Below are positions 12,751 to 19,295 of a stretch of 24,618 nt of DNA, piece by piece. The stretch lies in IMG/VR virus record IMGVR_UViG_3300048505_000131, positions 1 through 24,618 of that record, one strand, 5' to 3'. Position 1 is the first letter of the stretch, and every line of letters begins with the position of its first letter. The translations under genes were made by a program, and so were the position numbers. The notes below the pieces were generated by a model. The model was not told the DNA's origin and did not search any database. It worked only from the letters and a program-made list of their open reading frames with translations. The DNA comes from a virus.

Positions 12751-13416
12751 CTATGCTGAAATCCAACTAGCGTCTGAGCCAGTTTGGCTTGTGTACGCCA
12801 CTGTCGCGGCGTCGGTTACGTCCGACCAGTCGCCGGAAATAATGTCGTCGCTATCCCAGAAGAAGCGAACATTTGCGGCAGCAGACGAGGGCTGCTGAGC
12901 GCTAAACGAGAACTCCATAGTCCTTGTCAGGCCAGCCGGGCCTAGCGTCTTAAAAGTTGATGAGACTGAGACAGTCGCGCTGGCGTCAAAGAGGCCAGTC
13001 AGTGCGGCGCTGACGTTAGATGCCTGAGACACGCTGGCGCCTGCCGGCTGAATGCGCGTCACCGCGCCCGACGTAGCTGACGCGCCGCTTGCCGCTGCGC
13101 TGACCTGACCAACCCGGAGCGCTGCGGCGGCTGCTGCCGACGAGGCTGAGGCGCTCGCGTCTGCCGAAGTCAGCTTTGCTATTGACGACGACACACTCGA
13201 CGACGCCGACACTTGCGATGAGGTAGTAAAAATCTCAATAACATTCGCGGAGAGTGACGACGACGCCGCAATCTGACTGGATACTGTAAACACCTTGGAC
13301 AGGCTCGCCGACGCCGAAGACGCCTGCTGCATAGACGCGGCAAGCGTTACGGCCTCCATCTGACCGTATGCTAGGGTGCCATATTGGCCGCCACCATATC
13401 CAATGTATTGCGTCAT
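12751..13416 (-). CDS. Ser/Ala-rich tail protein with 20-residue repeats
   Basis: This 221-aa protein has three parts. A Gly/Tyr-rich start (YIGYGGGQYGTLAYG) is followed by a Ser/Ala-rich middle, residues 27-146, built from six consecutive units of exactly 20 residues. Examples are SQIAASSSLSANVIEIFTTS, SQVSASSSVSSSIAKLTSAD and ASVSQASNVSAALTGLFDAS. Hydrophobic residues recur at unit positions 3, 9, 13 and 16. The C-terminal domain contains MEFSFSAQQPSSAAANVRFFWDSDD. Such periodicity suits a fibrous beta-solenoid or stacked trimeric stalk. It overlaps the upstream stop by one base. I know no named family; a tail fibre or whisker role is inferred. Confidence 0.6.
   Translation of the reverse strand: MTQYIGYGGGQYGTLAYGQMEAVTLAASMQQASSASASLSKVFTVSSQIAASSSLSANVIEIFTTSSQVSASSSVSSSIAKLTSADASASASSAAAAAALRVGQVSAAASGASATSGAVTRIQPAGASVSQASNVSAALTGLFDASATVSVSSTFKTLGPAGLTRTMEFSFSAQQPSSAAANVRFFWDSDDIISGDWSDVTDAATVAYTSQTGSDASWISA
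12979..13338 (-). repeat. Six 60-base protein-coding repeats
   Basis: Six in-frame units of 60 bases encode the 20-residue repeats of the tail protein (residues 27-146). The units are degenerate in DNA sequence but keep exact length, so the period has been maintained at the protein level. Such arrays can gain or lose units and change stalk length. Confidence 0.6.
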
Positions 13417-13805
13417 TAGGTTAGCTGTATATCCAAGTCGCCGGCTGGGATGCGGAGCACGTCGCCGGTGTTAATTGTCTTGCTGGTCGATACCGCCGCA
13501 TATGCGAGCAGGTTGCCAGAGGTCAGCGCGTCAAAGACGCCGACGTGGGTAATTGTCCCCAGGTCTGCCGTGGCAGTCGGGTAGTCGATCGCGGCGCTGT
13601 TCGTCGCCTCAGTCGGGTCGGTGCCGCTCACCGTAAAGGTGGCAGTCTGGCGTGCGTATCCGCCGCCCGATACCTCAGTGCCGCCGCCCGTGTCTGATGG
13701 GGCTGCCGTAAAGAGGCCAACATATAGCGTGCTAGGCGCAGAGTAGGCGTTCCCGCCAAAAACGTGGTCAAGCACGGCGTCTTCCAAGTAGTTAGTAAAG
13801 CTCAT
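13416..13805 (-). CDS. Small virion structural protein (Gp80-like family)
   Basis: This 129-aa protein belongs to a widespread phage family whose pattern is clear here. The opening is SFTNYLEDAVLDHVFGGNAY, then APSTLYVGLFTAAPSD, a GGGYAR motif, THVGVFDALTSGNLLAYAAV and a final GDVLRIPAGDLDIQL. Members occur among tail or head-decoration genes of many tailed phages and are often annotated as minor tail or fibre proteins; the exact role is not settled. The start is preceded by AGGACA. The stop overlaps the next start in TAATG. Recognition of the family is good; function is uncertain. Confidence 0.7.
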   Translation of the reverse strand: MSFTNYLEDAVLDHVFGGNAYSAPSTLYVGLFTAAPSDTGGGTEVSGGGYARQTATFTVSGTDPTEATNSAAIDYPTATADLGTITHVGVFDALTSGNLLAYAAVSTSKTINTGDVLRIPAGDLDIQLT

Positions 13806-13806
13806 A

Positions 13807-14460
13807 TCAATTTGTCCTATAAATAACCGTGCGGCTGCTGTTGCCGCCGTATGTGCGACGGCGCACCGTCAGGCTGCCGCCAGCAAACCGCGCACGGTCT
13901 TGCTCGTCGGCCAAATTTTGCAGTTGCGATTGGTACAGGCCAACCACAACCGGCAGCCGCTCGTCGTCCATTAGGAAGACAAGCGCTTGCTTGATTACCC
14001 CGTAGAGATACAGGTCGGGATATTCCTCTATCAGCCAGTTGGTCAGATTGTCTGAGTGCAGGGCTGGTATCTTATAATAATATGTGAGCTCAACCGTTTG
14101 GCCTGACGAGGGGCGAGGCACAAGCTCAAGAGTGTCGCCGACGATGGCGTAAAACTCCGGTATGCCGGTAACGTCGCCGTTGGACGCGCGATACTGGTCG
14201 GCAGTCTCAAGGGACACCTGACGCAGCAGCTTTATTGGGTCGGCGTTAAGCTGCACGTTTACAGCCTCAAGCCAGTCGAGCGGCAGATTAGTAAAGTGGC
14301 TGTCGACGGTGGCCGTGACGCGCCTCACCATCTTGCGGTGGCGGATAGTGCGGTTAAACTCTGCCTCGGCATTTTTGATAAACACGTCCATCTGGTCGTT
14401 GTCTATGTCCTGCCGATTTAGGTAATTTGAAACCTGAGTGCGGAGCGATGTGTAATTCAT
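13807..14460 (-). CDS. Head-tail adaptor protein (P22 gp4 / SU10 adaptor-like)
   Basis: This 217-aa protein has the layout of podophage adaptors that bind beneath the portal ring. A helical start (SLRTQVSNYLNRQDIDN and FIKNAEAEFNRTIRHRKM) is followed by a beta domain (ATVDSHFTNLPLDWLEAVNV, GIPEFYAIVGDTLELVPRPS, TVELTYYYKIP). A helical close then contains EYPDLYLYGVIKQALVFL and NLADEQDRARFAGG. 'Y-IPALHSDNLTNWLIEEYPDLYLYG' spans a pattern often seen in this family. The ATG at 14460 overlaps the upstream stop (ATGA) and has GGAAGG upstream; a TTG at 14475 is rejected. Position between capsid and tail genes fits. Confidence 0.75.
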   Translation of the reverse strand: MNYTSLRTQVSNYLNRQDIDNDQMDVFIKNAEAEFNRTIRHRKMVRRVTATVDSHFTNLPLDWLEAVNVQLNADPIKLLRQVSLETADQYRASNGDVTGIPEFYAIVGDTLELVPRPSSGQTVELTYYYKIPALHSDNLTNWLIEEYPDLYLYGVIKQALVFLMDDERLPVVVGLYQSQLQNLADEQDRARFAGGSLTVRRRTYGGNSSRTVIYRTN

Positions 14461-14765
14461 ACCCGGCCTTCCCAAACACGAAAATCTCGGTGGTCACTGT
14501 CATTAAGCCAGCGACGCCAAGCCTCTTGGTCGTTAGCCCAACCCTCTCGGATTGCGCGCTCATAAATAGCGACTGGCACGGTGGCGACATGCTTTAGGTC
14601 GCCCCCAGCCTTGTGGTTTTCGCGGTTTATCTTATTGGCGCGCACAATGGGGTCGACGTTCTGGTAGGTGTGGACGTGAAAGGTGTCCTTGCCGTCCAAG
14701 TCCTGAGTGACAACTTCGCGCACGATGTGGCCTCGCGCATCATATAAAAACTTTGTCGTCGCCAT
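14457..14765 (-). CDS. Conserved head-region protein, function unknown
   Basis: This 102-aa protein lies between the major capsid gene and the adaptor. It begins ATTKFLYDARGHIVREVV and has a C-terminal part (VATVPVAIYERAIREGWAND and RRWLNDSDHRDFRVWEGRV) resembling small phage proteins encoded after the capsid gene whose ends read 'KRWLN … FR-G'. The start at 14765 is the ATG after the capsid hairpin; a longer reading would begin inside the hairpin and is rejected. No strong Shine-Dalgarno is visible. Translation of the adaptor is coupled to it by an ATGA overlap. Confidence 0.6.
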   Translation of the reverse strand: MATTKFLYDARGHIVREVVTQDLDGKDTFHVHTYQNVDPIVRANKINRENHKAGGDLKHVATVPVAIYERAIREGWANDQEAWRRWLNDSDHRDFRVWEGRV

Positions 14766-14798
14766 ATTACAAACCCAAAGGCTAGAGCCGCGAAAGGC

Positions 14799-14820
14799 GG
14801 GGCCGGCGCGGGCCGGCCCC
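14799..14820 (-). terminator. Strong GC hairpin after the major capsid gene
   Basis: On the transcribed strand GGGGCCGGC pairs with GCCGGCCCC around a 4-base loop, 9 bases after the capsid stop codon. A short T tract (CCTTTCG) follows, too short for a textbook intrinsic terminator. It would act as a partial terminator or 3' stabiliser, raising capsid mRNA over downstream tail mRNA, as at the T7 terminator after its capsid gene. Confidence 0.55.
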
Positions 14821-14828
14821 AACCAGAC

Positions 14829-15761
14829 TTAGGAGGTGGTCAAGTCAGCCACGATGCCGTGGGCTGCCTCTTCGTGCATGCACACGCCCCACTCAGCCAT
14901 GATGGCTTGCGTGGATGCGTCGCCGGTCTTGCCGAGCTCATATGTCTCAAAGTCACGCAGATATGCGACAGAGACGAAGTTCGGGTCGAGAACCAGCGCC
15001 GAGCGGCCGCGCGAGAAGCGTGACGGCTGAATAGCTAGCTGTCCGAAGTCGGACGCAAAAATTTCCACGCCAGCCTCGATTGTGTTGGCGTCAATCATCT
15101 GACGTGCAGACGCGCGGCCGGTAAAGCCAGAGATTTTCTGCTTGTTGAAGCCGCCAACAACTACGACGCTTGGGTCTGCGCCGGCGTCGAAGCACTGCTG
15201 CAAAACATCCTTCAGCATCGCCTCAGTAAACACGCGCTGCGTGCCGTCTGTGACTGCGCCGGAGCTGTTTGCGCCAGACGTGCCGCGAGATGCGTTGGTT
15301 GAAATCCAGCTCTCAACACCGCGAGTGGCGCGAGCTGTGGTGGCGTCGCCGGCAGTCTTGTTTTGCTTGCCGCAGATAGCCGTTTCCATGTCGCGCTTAA
15401 TTTCTTTTGCACGCATTGACATGCTGTAGGCCAGTTGGCTGTTGCCAGCGCCGGCAGGATTAGAAGCTTCCTGCGTGCCGGTTACAGTCGCGTCGCGGCG
15501 GTTGATTTGACACACATTGCTTTCGCGAGTGGTAGGCGTGGTGGCCGTTTGCGACAGGGCATCGCCCTCAAGCACGCCCGTCGCCGAAGCGGCGGCCAGC
15601 GTGTCAGTCTGCCAGTCAAATGTCACATTGGAGACATTTTTGCGGCCGGCAGCCGTCATAACGGGTGTGTCTACGGGCGCTATCGAATAGATTACCGAGC
15701 TCAACTCTTCACGGTTAGCCGTAGCTGAGTAGGTATCAAAAGCGTTAGTTACTTTTGCCAT
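14829..15761 (-). CDS. Major capsid protein (SU10-type HK97 fold)
   Basis: This 310-aa protein matches the SU10-like (DUF5309) branch of HK97-fold capsid proteins. Marks are ANREELSSVIYSIAPVDTPV near the N-terminus, TFDWQTDTLAAASATGVLEG, NVCQINRRDATVTGTQEAS, the long spine-helix region AYSMSMRAKEIKRDMETAIC, and DPSVVVVGGFNKQKISGF. The end is AIMAEWGVCMHEEAAHGIVADL. It forms the icosahedral shell around the scaffold. The Shine-Dalgarno AAAAAGG overlaps the scaffold stop, 7 bases upstream of the start region. The downstream hairpin fits high expression. There is no sign of a protease gene or an N-terminal delta domain. Confidence 0.9.
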   Translation of the reverse strand: MAKVTNAFDTYSATANREELSSVIYSIAPVDTPVMTAAGRKNVSNVTFDWQTDTLAAASATGVLEGDALSQTATTPTTRESNVCQINRRDATVTGTQEASNPAGAGNSQLAYSMSMRAKEIKRDMETAICGKQNKTAGDATTARATRGVESWISTNASRGTSGANSSGAVTDGTQRVFTEAMLKDVLQQCFDAGADPSVVVVGGFNKQKISGFTGRASARQMIDANTIEAGVEIFASDFGQLAIQPSRFSRGRSALVLDPNFVSVAYLRDFETYELGKTGDASTQAIMAEWGVCMHEEAAHGIVADLTTS

Positions 15762-15767
15762 TTTATT

Positions 15768-16805
15768 TTACCTTTTTGCGTTTAGTAGGTTTTCAAATAC
15801 GGCAGTCGCGTCATGCACACTGCCAGACTTAGAAAGGCGCTCCTTTGCGACCCGCGTCCTGCTTTTCCGCCTCACATTTGATGTCCCAGCTTTTGCGGTT
15901 TTCTTAACGGCCTGCTTAGGCTTCCGCTTGTTCGCCTGGCTCGCCATCATTGCGTCTCGCAAAATCAGGATTGCCCGGCTGTCGTATACTTCGTTGAGTT
16001 CGGCGTCAGTGAAGCCTCGGCTCAGCGCGTATTCGCGGATTTCTTGGCGCTCTTTTGTGGCGACTGCCTCATCTTTCCATGCGGGCAGGGCGTCCATCAG
16101 GGCTACCGTCTCCTTTTGCAGATGGTCAGCCAAAAGCTGTTGCTGTTCGGCCTGACCTGTCTGAGCGAGGCGCTCCTGCTCCTGCTTGACTGCATTAAGC
16201 TGCGCCTGACGTTGGTCTAGGGCATCCTTTTCAAGCATATATTGGAGCGGATCGCTTTCGCGGAGCTCGTTAAGTCGCTGCAACTCTTCCGGACTGGTGG
16301 CAGTCTGAAGTTGTTGCGCTAGCTGGGGCAGTAGCTCAGCATATTGCATCCGCTCTTGCCGCAACGCCTCCAACTCTGTCTCAGAAGCTTTACGCTGCTC
16401 AGCCAGAGCCTGAGTTTTTTTGGTGTAGTCCGACTGCCGCAAATAACTTTTCTGCAACTCGTCGAGGGTGACCTCTACCTGCTGCCCATCCATATCAAGC
16501 TGGATAAGCTGCTCACCGGGTTCCTCGTCGGCGCCGACATGGTCTTCAGCGTCGTCCTCATCACCAGACAGCTCCTCCTCAAAGTCTTCATCGTCCTCAA
16601 AAGTTTCGTCGGCCTCGTCGGCCTCAACTTCCTCAGCCTCAAACTCTTCGGCCTCGTCGCTATCTTGAAGCGCCTCTGTCGCATTGTCTGGCTGGTTATC
16701 CGCATCGCGGGCCGCAAGAAAACCTTCAAAGGCGTGTGTTGATTTTTCTTGTTCGTTTTGCAGGTCAATCGGCTTCTCGCCGGTGTTGGTGTCTGCTTCT
16801 GACAT
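15768..16805 (-). CDS. Capsid scaffolding protein
   Basis: This 345-aa protein sits directly upstream of the capsid gene. Its N-terminal third is extremely acidic (residues about 45-95 are mostly Glu and Asp). It is followed by QLDMDGQQVEVTLDELQKSY and a long Gln/Glu/Leu-rich coiled coil to about residue 240 (DQRQAQLNAVKQEQERLAQT). The C-terminus is strongly basic (QANKRKPKQAVKKTAKAG, NVRRKSRTRVAKERL) and would bind the capsid protein. This acidic, coiled-coil, basic layout is the classical scaffold design. GAGG lies upstream of the ATG. The 'VTLDELQKSYLRQSDYTKK' stretch recurs in scaffold proteins of many podophages. Confidence 0.85.
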   Translation of the reverse strand: MSEADTNTGEKPIDLQNEQEKSTHAFEGFLAARDADNQPDNATEALQDSDEAEEFEAEEVEADEADETFEDDEDFEEELSGDEDDAEDHVGADEEPGEQLIQLDMDGQQVEVTLDELQKSYLRQSDYTKKTQALAEQRKASETELEALRQERMQYAELLPQLAQQLQTATSPEELQRLNELRESDPLQYMLEKDALDQRQAQLNAVKQEQERLAQTGQAEQQQLLADHLQKETVALMDALPAWKDEAVATKERQEIREYALSRGFTDAELNEVYDSRAILILRDAMMASQANKRKPKQAVKKTAKAGTSNVRRKSRTRVAKERLSKSGSVHDATAVFENLLNAKR

Positions 16806-16833
16806 TGATTATACCTCAACAGTAGATTTAAAA

Positions 16834-17115
16834 CTAGCCCCGCTTGGATTGATTTGGCGAGTGCCAATTCTTAATCTTCACGAGGCGATTTTGGCTGATT
16901 GCTCCAGCCTCTATGACAATGCGCAATTGGGTGCGAACCTCTTCAAGCACATTGACAGCCGTGTGGATGCGCTCCCGCGCACCAGTTTCTTCTGGGCGCG
17001 TGTTGCGCCACTCATTCATAAAGCCAAGCTCGACCTCGGCAATTGCCGTGCGGAATACGTCGCTGTCGAGTATGCGGCGCGCCTCTTCGGCTCGGCTTTG
17101 TTGTTCGTCTGACAT
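16834..17115 (-). CDS. Conserved small head-region protein
   Basis: This 93-aa helical protein has the layout RAEEARRILDSDVFRTAIAE, FMNEWRNTRPEETGARERIH and VNVLEEVRTQLRIVIEAGA. Short genes with a similar pattern ('A-RIL-S-F … W-T-P-E--RE') lie upstream of scaffold genes in many podophages; their role is unknown. It abuts the previous gene exactly (TAAATG) and precedes the scaffold by 28 bases. I assign no function beyond a likely head-assembly association. Confidence 0.65.
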   Translation of the reverse strand: MSDEQQSRAEEARRILDSDVFRTAIAEVELGFMNEWRNTRPEETGARERIHTAVNVLEEVRTQLRIVIEAGAISQNRLVKIKNWHSPNQSKRG

Positions 17116-17598
17116 TTACAGAAGCCCCAGATTGTTGCGATAGCCAGAAATGCGCTCAAGCAGGCCGGCCGGCATTGTGTAGAGGGGCTGCAAGGGCGCA
17201 GCCTGTATATTCCGATCGACGGGTAGGGCTTCCGGGTAGGCTGGCATCTCAGGCTCTTCCAGAAACTCGGCGCCCATAGCCAAAGCGTTTGCGACGCCAG
17301 CCATGTCGGCCATGTCGGTCATCGGCCCCATAGCAACCAAGTCGGCCTCGCCAGCAAGCGGCGCCTGACCCATCTCCATACCCATGCTAGGCACTGCTGG
17401 GCCCATAAAGTCTGGCACGTTTGGATTGCTGGGCATTGATACGCCCATCGGTATTGTCGGGCGGCCAATAAACGGCGTGACCGGAGTAGGCAGATTGCGT
17501 GCATAGGCCATGCCTCCGCCGGGCGTCATAGTCGCGGCATAGCGCGCCGCCTCTTGGGGGCTCGCGCCCATTGCCATTAGTTGCTGATAATTATACAT
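17116..17598 (-). CDS. Met/Pro-rich protein, function unknown
   Basis: This 160-aa protein has a short helical start (YQQLMAMGASPQEAARYAAT) followed by a Met/Pro/Gly-rich, probably disordered region (TPFIGRPTIPMGVSMPSNP, VPSMGMEMGQAPLAGEADLV). The end is AGLLERISGYRNNLGLL. 'MAMGASPQEAARYA' resembles small linear-motif proteins in marine phages, but I know no role. It is the first gene behind the internal promoter at 17624-17652 and leads the head-assembly genes. Confidence 0.55.
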   Translation of the reverse strand: MYNYQQLMAMGASPQEAARYAATMTPGGGMAYARNLPTPVTPFIGRPTIPMGVSMPSNPNVPDFMGPAVPSMGMEMGQAPLAGEADLVAMGPMTDMADMAGVANALAMGAEFLEEPEMPAYPEALPVDRNIQAAPLQPLYTMPAGLLERISGYRNNLGLL

Positions 17599-17616
17599 TG
17601 CCTAAACCATTTCTCG

Positions 17617-17635
17617 TGTTGCGATATTAGCAACA
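17617..17635. promoter_or_regulatory. Operator 5 at the internal late promoter
   Basis: TGTTGCGATATTAGCAACA is a perfect instance of the TGTTG-N9-CAACA operator, with the inverted repeat extending to 6 bp (TGTTGC / GCAACA). It covers the -10 box of the leftward promoter in the 54-base gap. A separate perfect palindrome, ACAACATGTTGT, lies at 17638-17649 between the two promoter boxes. Confidence 0.6.
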
Positions 17636-17652
17636 ACACAACATGTTGTCAC
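17624..17652 (-). promoter_or_regulatory. Candidate internal promoter for the head-assembly genes
   Basis: On the minus strand GTGACA (17652-17647), a 17-base spacer and TAATAT (17629-17624) make a moderate promoter in the largest gap between late genes, ahead of the Met/Pro-rich gene. It would let the scaffold, capsid and tail genes be transcribed separately from the portal and lysis genes. Confidence 0.4.
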
Positions 17653-18105
17653 CTATTTGTTCCCTAGTAGGAATTTTACAGCCTCATCCCATGTGACTTG
17701 CTCGATGTCGGGCTGTTGAAATGCGCTAGGGCGCAGCTTTACTGTCTTTCGATTGCGCAAGCTGTGCGCTGTCTTAAATATCACTGAGCGCTCCGGCACA
17801 GCGACCAACGCCACGATGTCGACTTTATTTGTGTCGATGTGGTAGCGCTTCTTAGAGCCAGATGACGTGCAAAAGTTGTACACTTGGCGCTCCTTGTCTG
17901 CGCCAGTCTTGTGCGAGCTCTTTACTTCAAGGCGCAGCAATCCAAGGCGCGGGCAGTTCGCGATAATGTCGTAGCCGTTGCGGTCGACAAACATAGCGTC
18001 GACGCCGCAGCTTTCCTCTAGCGCGATAGCCGCCAGCAATTCCCCAAGACGCCCTTTTGACCGGGCGTCAATAGCTCCATAGCGCGGGGCGTCGCAATTG
18101 CTCAT
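17653..18105 (-). CDS. PD-(D/E)XK nuclease in the late operon
   Basis: This 150-aa protein contains a second PD-(D/E)XK core. DARSKGRLGELLAAIALEE carries E22, RNGYDIIANC carries D46, and LRLEVKSSHK carries E60 and K62. It shares the RSKGRxGE … GYD-I … EVK frame with the nuclease at 142-564 but is otherwise different. The start at MSNCDAPRY overlaps the endolysin by 38 bases. A longer reading would lie wholly inside the endolysin gene. Late expression beside lysis and head genes suggests processing of replicated DNA, such as trimming branches before packaging, or breakdown of host DNA. The nuclease fold is likely; the substrate is inferred. Confidence 0.65.
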   Translation of the reverse strand: MSNCDAPRYGAIDARSKGRLGELLAAIALEESCGVDAMFVDRNGYDIIANCPRLGLLRLEVKSSHKTGADKERQVYNFCTSSGSKKRYHIDTNKVDIVALVAVPERSVIFKTAHSLRNRKTVKLRPSAFQQPDIEQVTWDEAVKFLLGNK

Positions 18106-18502
18106 AACCCGCCAACCCTTTCCGAGGTATTGCGTCCAAGTGGACAAAGCGCTTATTCCATGCGCCCTTTTGATTAACGCCATAGGCCGTCCAAAAGCCT
18201 TGCTCCATGGCCGCGCCGATTAGGTCTTGCGCATCGGCGCCCGCGCAGACGATGTCTACGGCCATGCCGGTGTTGTGTGCGCCCGGCTTATTGCCGGCCG
18301 CTATCTTGGCGGCCTCAATAGGGTGGGACGCGCAGCGGTGGGCTGATGAGACGACAAAGTCAAAGCTGTCGGGCAGGGCGTCTTTTAGCTCTTGCACCGC
18401 CAAGATGACCTCCGGCTTCATCCGCATCTCGCCATTGCATTGGCCGCACTTGCACGCAAAGTCTGCCGGCTTAAAGGCAAGGTCTTCCCAATTGATGTTC
18501 AC
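18068..18502 (-). CDS. Endolysin, M15-type peptidase
   Basis: This 144-aa zinc peptidase cleaves peptide cross-links of the cell wall and ends the lytic cycle. The M15_3 zinc ligands are visible: H76 and D83 in GAHNTGMAVDI, and H121 in FVHLDA with D123 beside it. SSAHRCASH (52-60) corresponds to the family's SGYRS segment. The N-terminal FACKCGQCNG is common in phage enzymes of this type. The GTG start at 18502 overlaps the 3TM holin stop in GTGA and is preceded by CGAGGAAAAAA; no signal peptide is present, so release depends on the holins. Confident family call. Confidence 0.9.
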   Translation of the reverse strand: MNINWEDLAFKPADFACKCGQCNGEMRMKPEVILAVQELKDALPDSFDFVVSSAHRCASHPIEAAKIAAGNKPGAHNTGMAVDIVCAGADAQDLIGAAMEQGFWTAYGVNQKGAWNKRFVHLDAIPRKGLAGYEQLRRPALWSY

Positions 18503-18897
18503 TTTTTTCCTCGGATGGCGCCGACCACCGACGGCGCGACATTCTTGAGTGAAGACAGACCCCACACCGCGCCGTTCATTGCGATGAACACCTGCACCAT
18601 CCACGCCGGGACATATTCCAAGTTTTCAAAAATGCGGCGCCCATATTCTGGCGCAATGACAGTAATAACAATCGGCGCGGTAAACATGGTGTAAGAAAAC
18701 CAGCGCAGGAATTTGTCTTTGTCCTGCAACTGCGCCATCTCCCAGTCGCTGTTGGCGTCGTGCTTTGATTGCGCCAGCCGCGCCTTGTTCTCAATAACAG
18801 CCAGGTCGAGCTTGTGTTTGGCGGCCGACTTCTCAGCGCGCTTTTCTACAACTTGACCGGCGAGCGATGCGATAGGCCCCAATAGTGCTTTAAGCAT
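18499..18897 (-). CDS. Holin of the 3TM / gene-transfer-agent type
   Basis: This 132-aa protein has a short hydrophobic start (LKALLGPIASLAGQVV) and a charged helix (AEKSAAKHKLDLAVIENKAR). DKFLRWFSYTMFTAPIVITV then leads into a membrane helix, and a second helix runs from YVPAWMVQVFIAMNGAVWGL. The order matches the 3TM holin family used by alphaproteobacterial phages and gene-transfer agents to release endolysin. It overlaps its neighbours on both sides (TAATG and GTGA), immediately before the M15 endolysin. The call is strong from pattern and context. Confidence 0.8.
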   Translation of the reverse strand: MLKALLGPIASLAGQVVEKRAEKSAAKHKLDLAVIENKARLAQSKHDANSDWEMAQLQDKDKFLRWFSYTMFTAPIVITVIAPEYGRRIFENLEYVPAWMVQVFIAMNGAVWGLSSLKNVAPSVVGAIRGKK

Positions 18898-19118
18898 TAG
18901 TTGTGCTCCATAATATATTGGTCATAGCGTCTTGCTACGCAAATGCGCCGCTCCTCGCTTTCCTCCACATAGCCAAATTGGTGGCACAGCTTCACCGCCC
19001 ACTTTAAGCCCTGCTCCTCGACAGTCTCCGGCCGCCAGCTTTTTGGGATGTTGCGGCTGTAGCCGCACCCAGAGACAACGAGCGAAAGAGATATGGCGAG
19101 TGCGAGGCTTTTAATCAT
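18897..19118 (-). CDS. Small lipoprotein of the lysis cassette (o-spanin candidate)
   Basis: This 73-aa protein has a lipoprotein signal peptide, MIKSLALAISLSLVVSGC. The lipobox LVVSGC places the lipidated cysteine at residue 18. The mature part is about 55 residues with two more cysteines and no helix for the membrane. It lies between two holin genes, with ATGA and TAATG overlaps. Outer-membrane lipoprotein spanins are this size and location, but no matching inner-membrane spanin with the usual coiled coil is beside it and the mature part is not proline-rich. It may instead be a lysis accessory or immunity lipoprotein. Confidence 0.65.
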   Translation of the reverse strand: MIKSLALAISLSLVVSGCGYSRNIPKSWRPETVEEQGLKWAVKLCHQFGYVEESEERRICVARRYDQYIMEHN

Positions 19119-19285
19119 GGGCGAAACTTTTTCAGAAACTCTTGAACTGTGTCGGTTTCATAGATGCGGATGCCAAACCAGATGGCGGTGAACAGCGCCG
19201 ATATTGTTGGGAGAAATTCCATAAAGGCCCCTGCGGTTGTCACGACGCCTAGCGCGTCGCCCAGTGATTTTGCTTCTTCGCTCAT
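19115..19285 (-). CDS. Small holin (class II-like)
   Basis: This 56-aa protein has one or two membrane segments between residues 10 and 40, GVVTTAGAFMEFLPTISALF and TAIWFGIRIYE. A short cytoplasmic tail follows (TVQEFLKKF). The 'W-x-x-RI-E-x-TVQ' ending is typical of small holins in marine podophages. The start at 19285 has a strong AAGGA Shine-Dalgarno (TAAGGAAAGCAAA) and lies 10 bases after the stop of the 553-aa gene; a longer reading overlapping that gene is rejected. It is the first gene of the lysis cassette. Confidence 0.7.
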   Translation of the reverse strand: MSEEAKSLGDALGVVTTAGAFMEFLPTISALFTAIWFGIRIYETDTVQEFLKKFRP

Positions 19286-19295
19286 TTTGCTTTCC

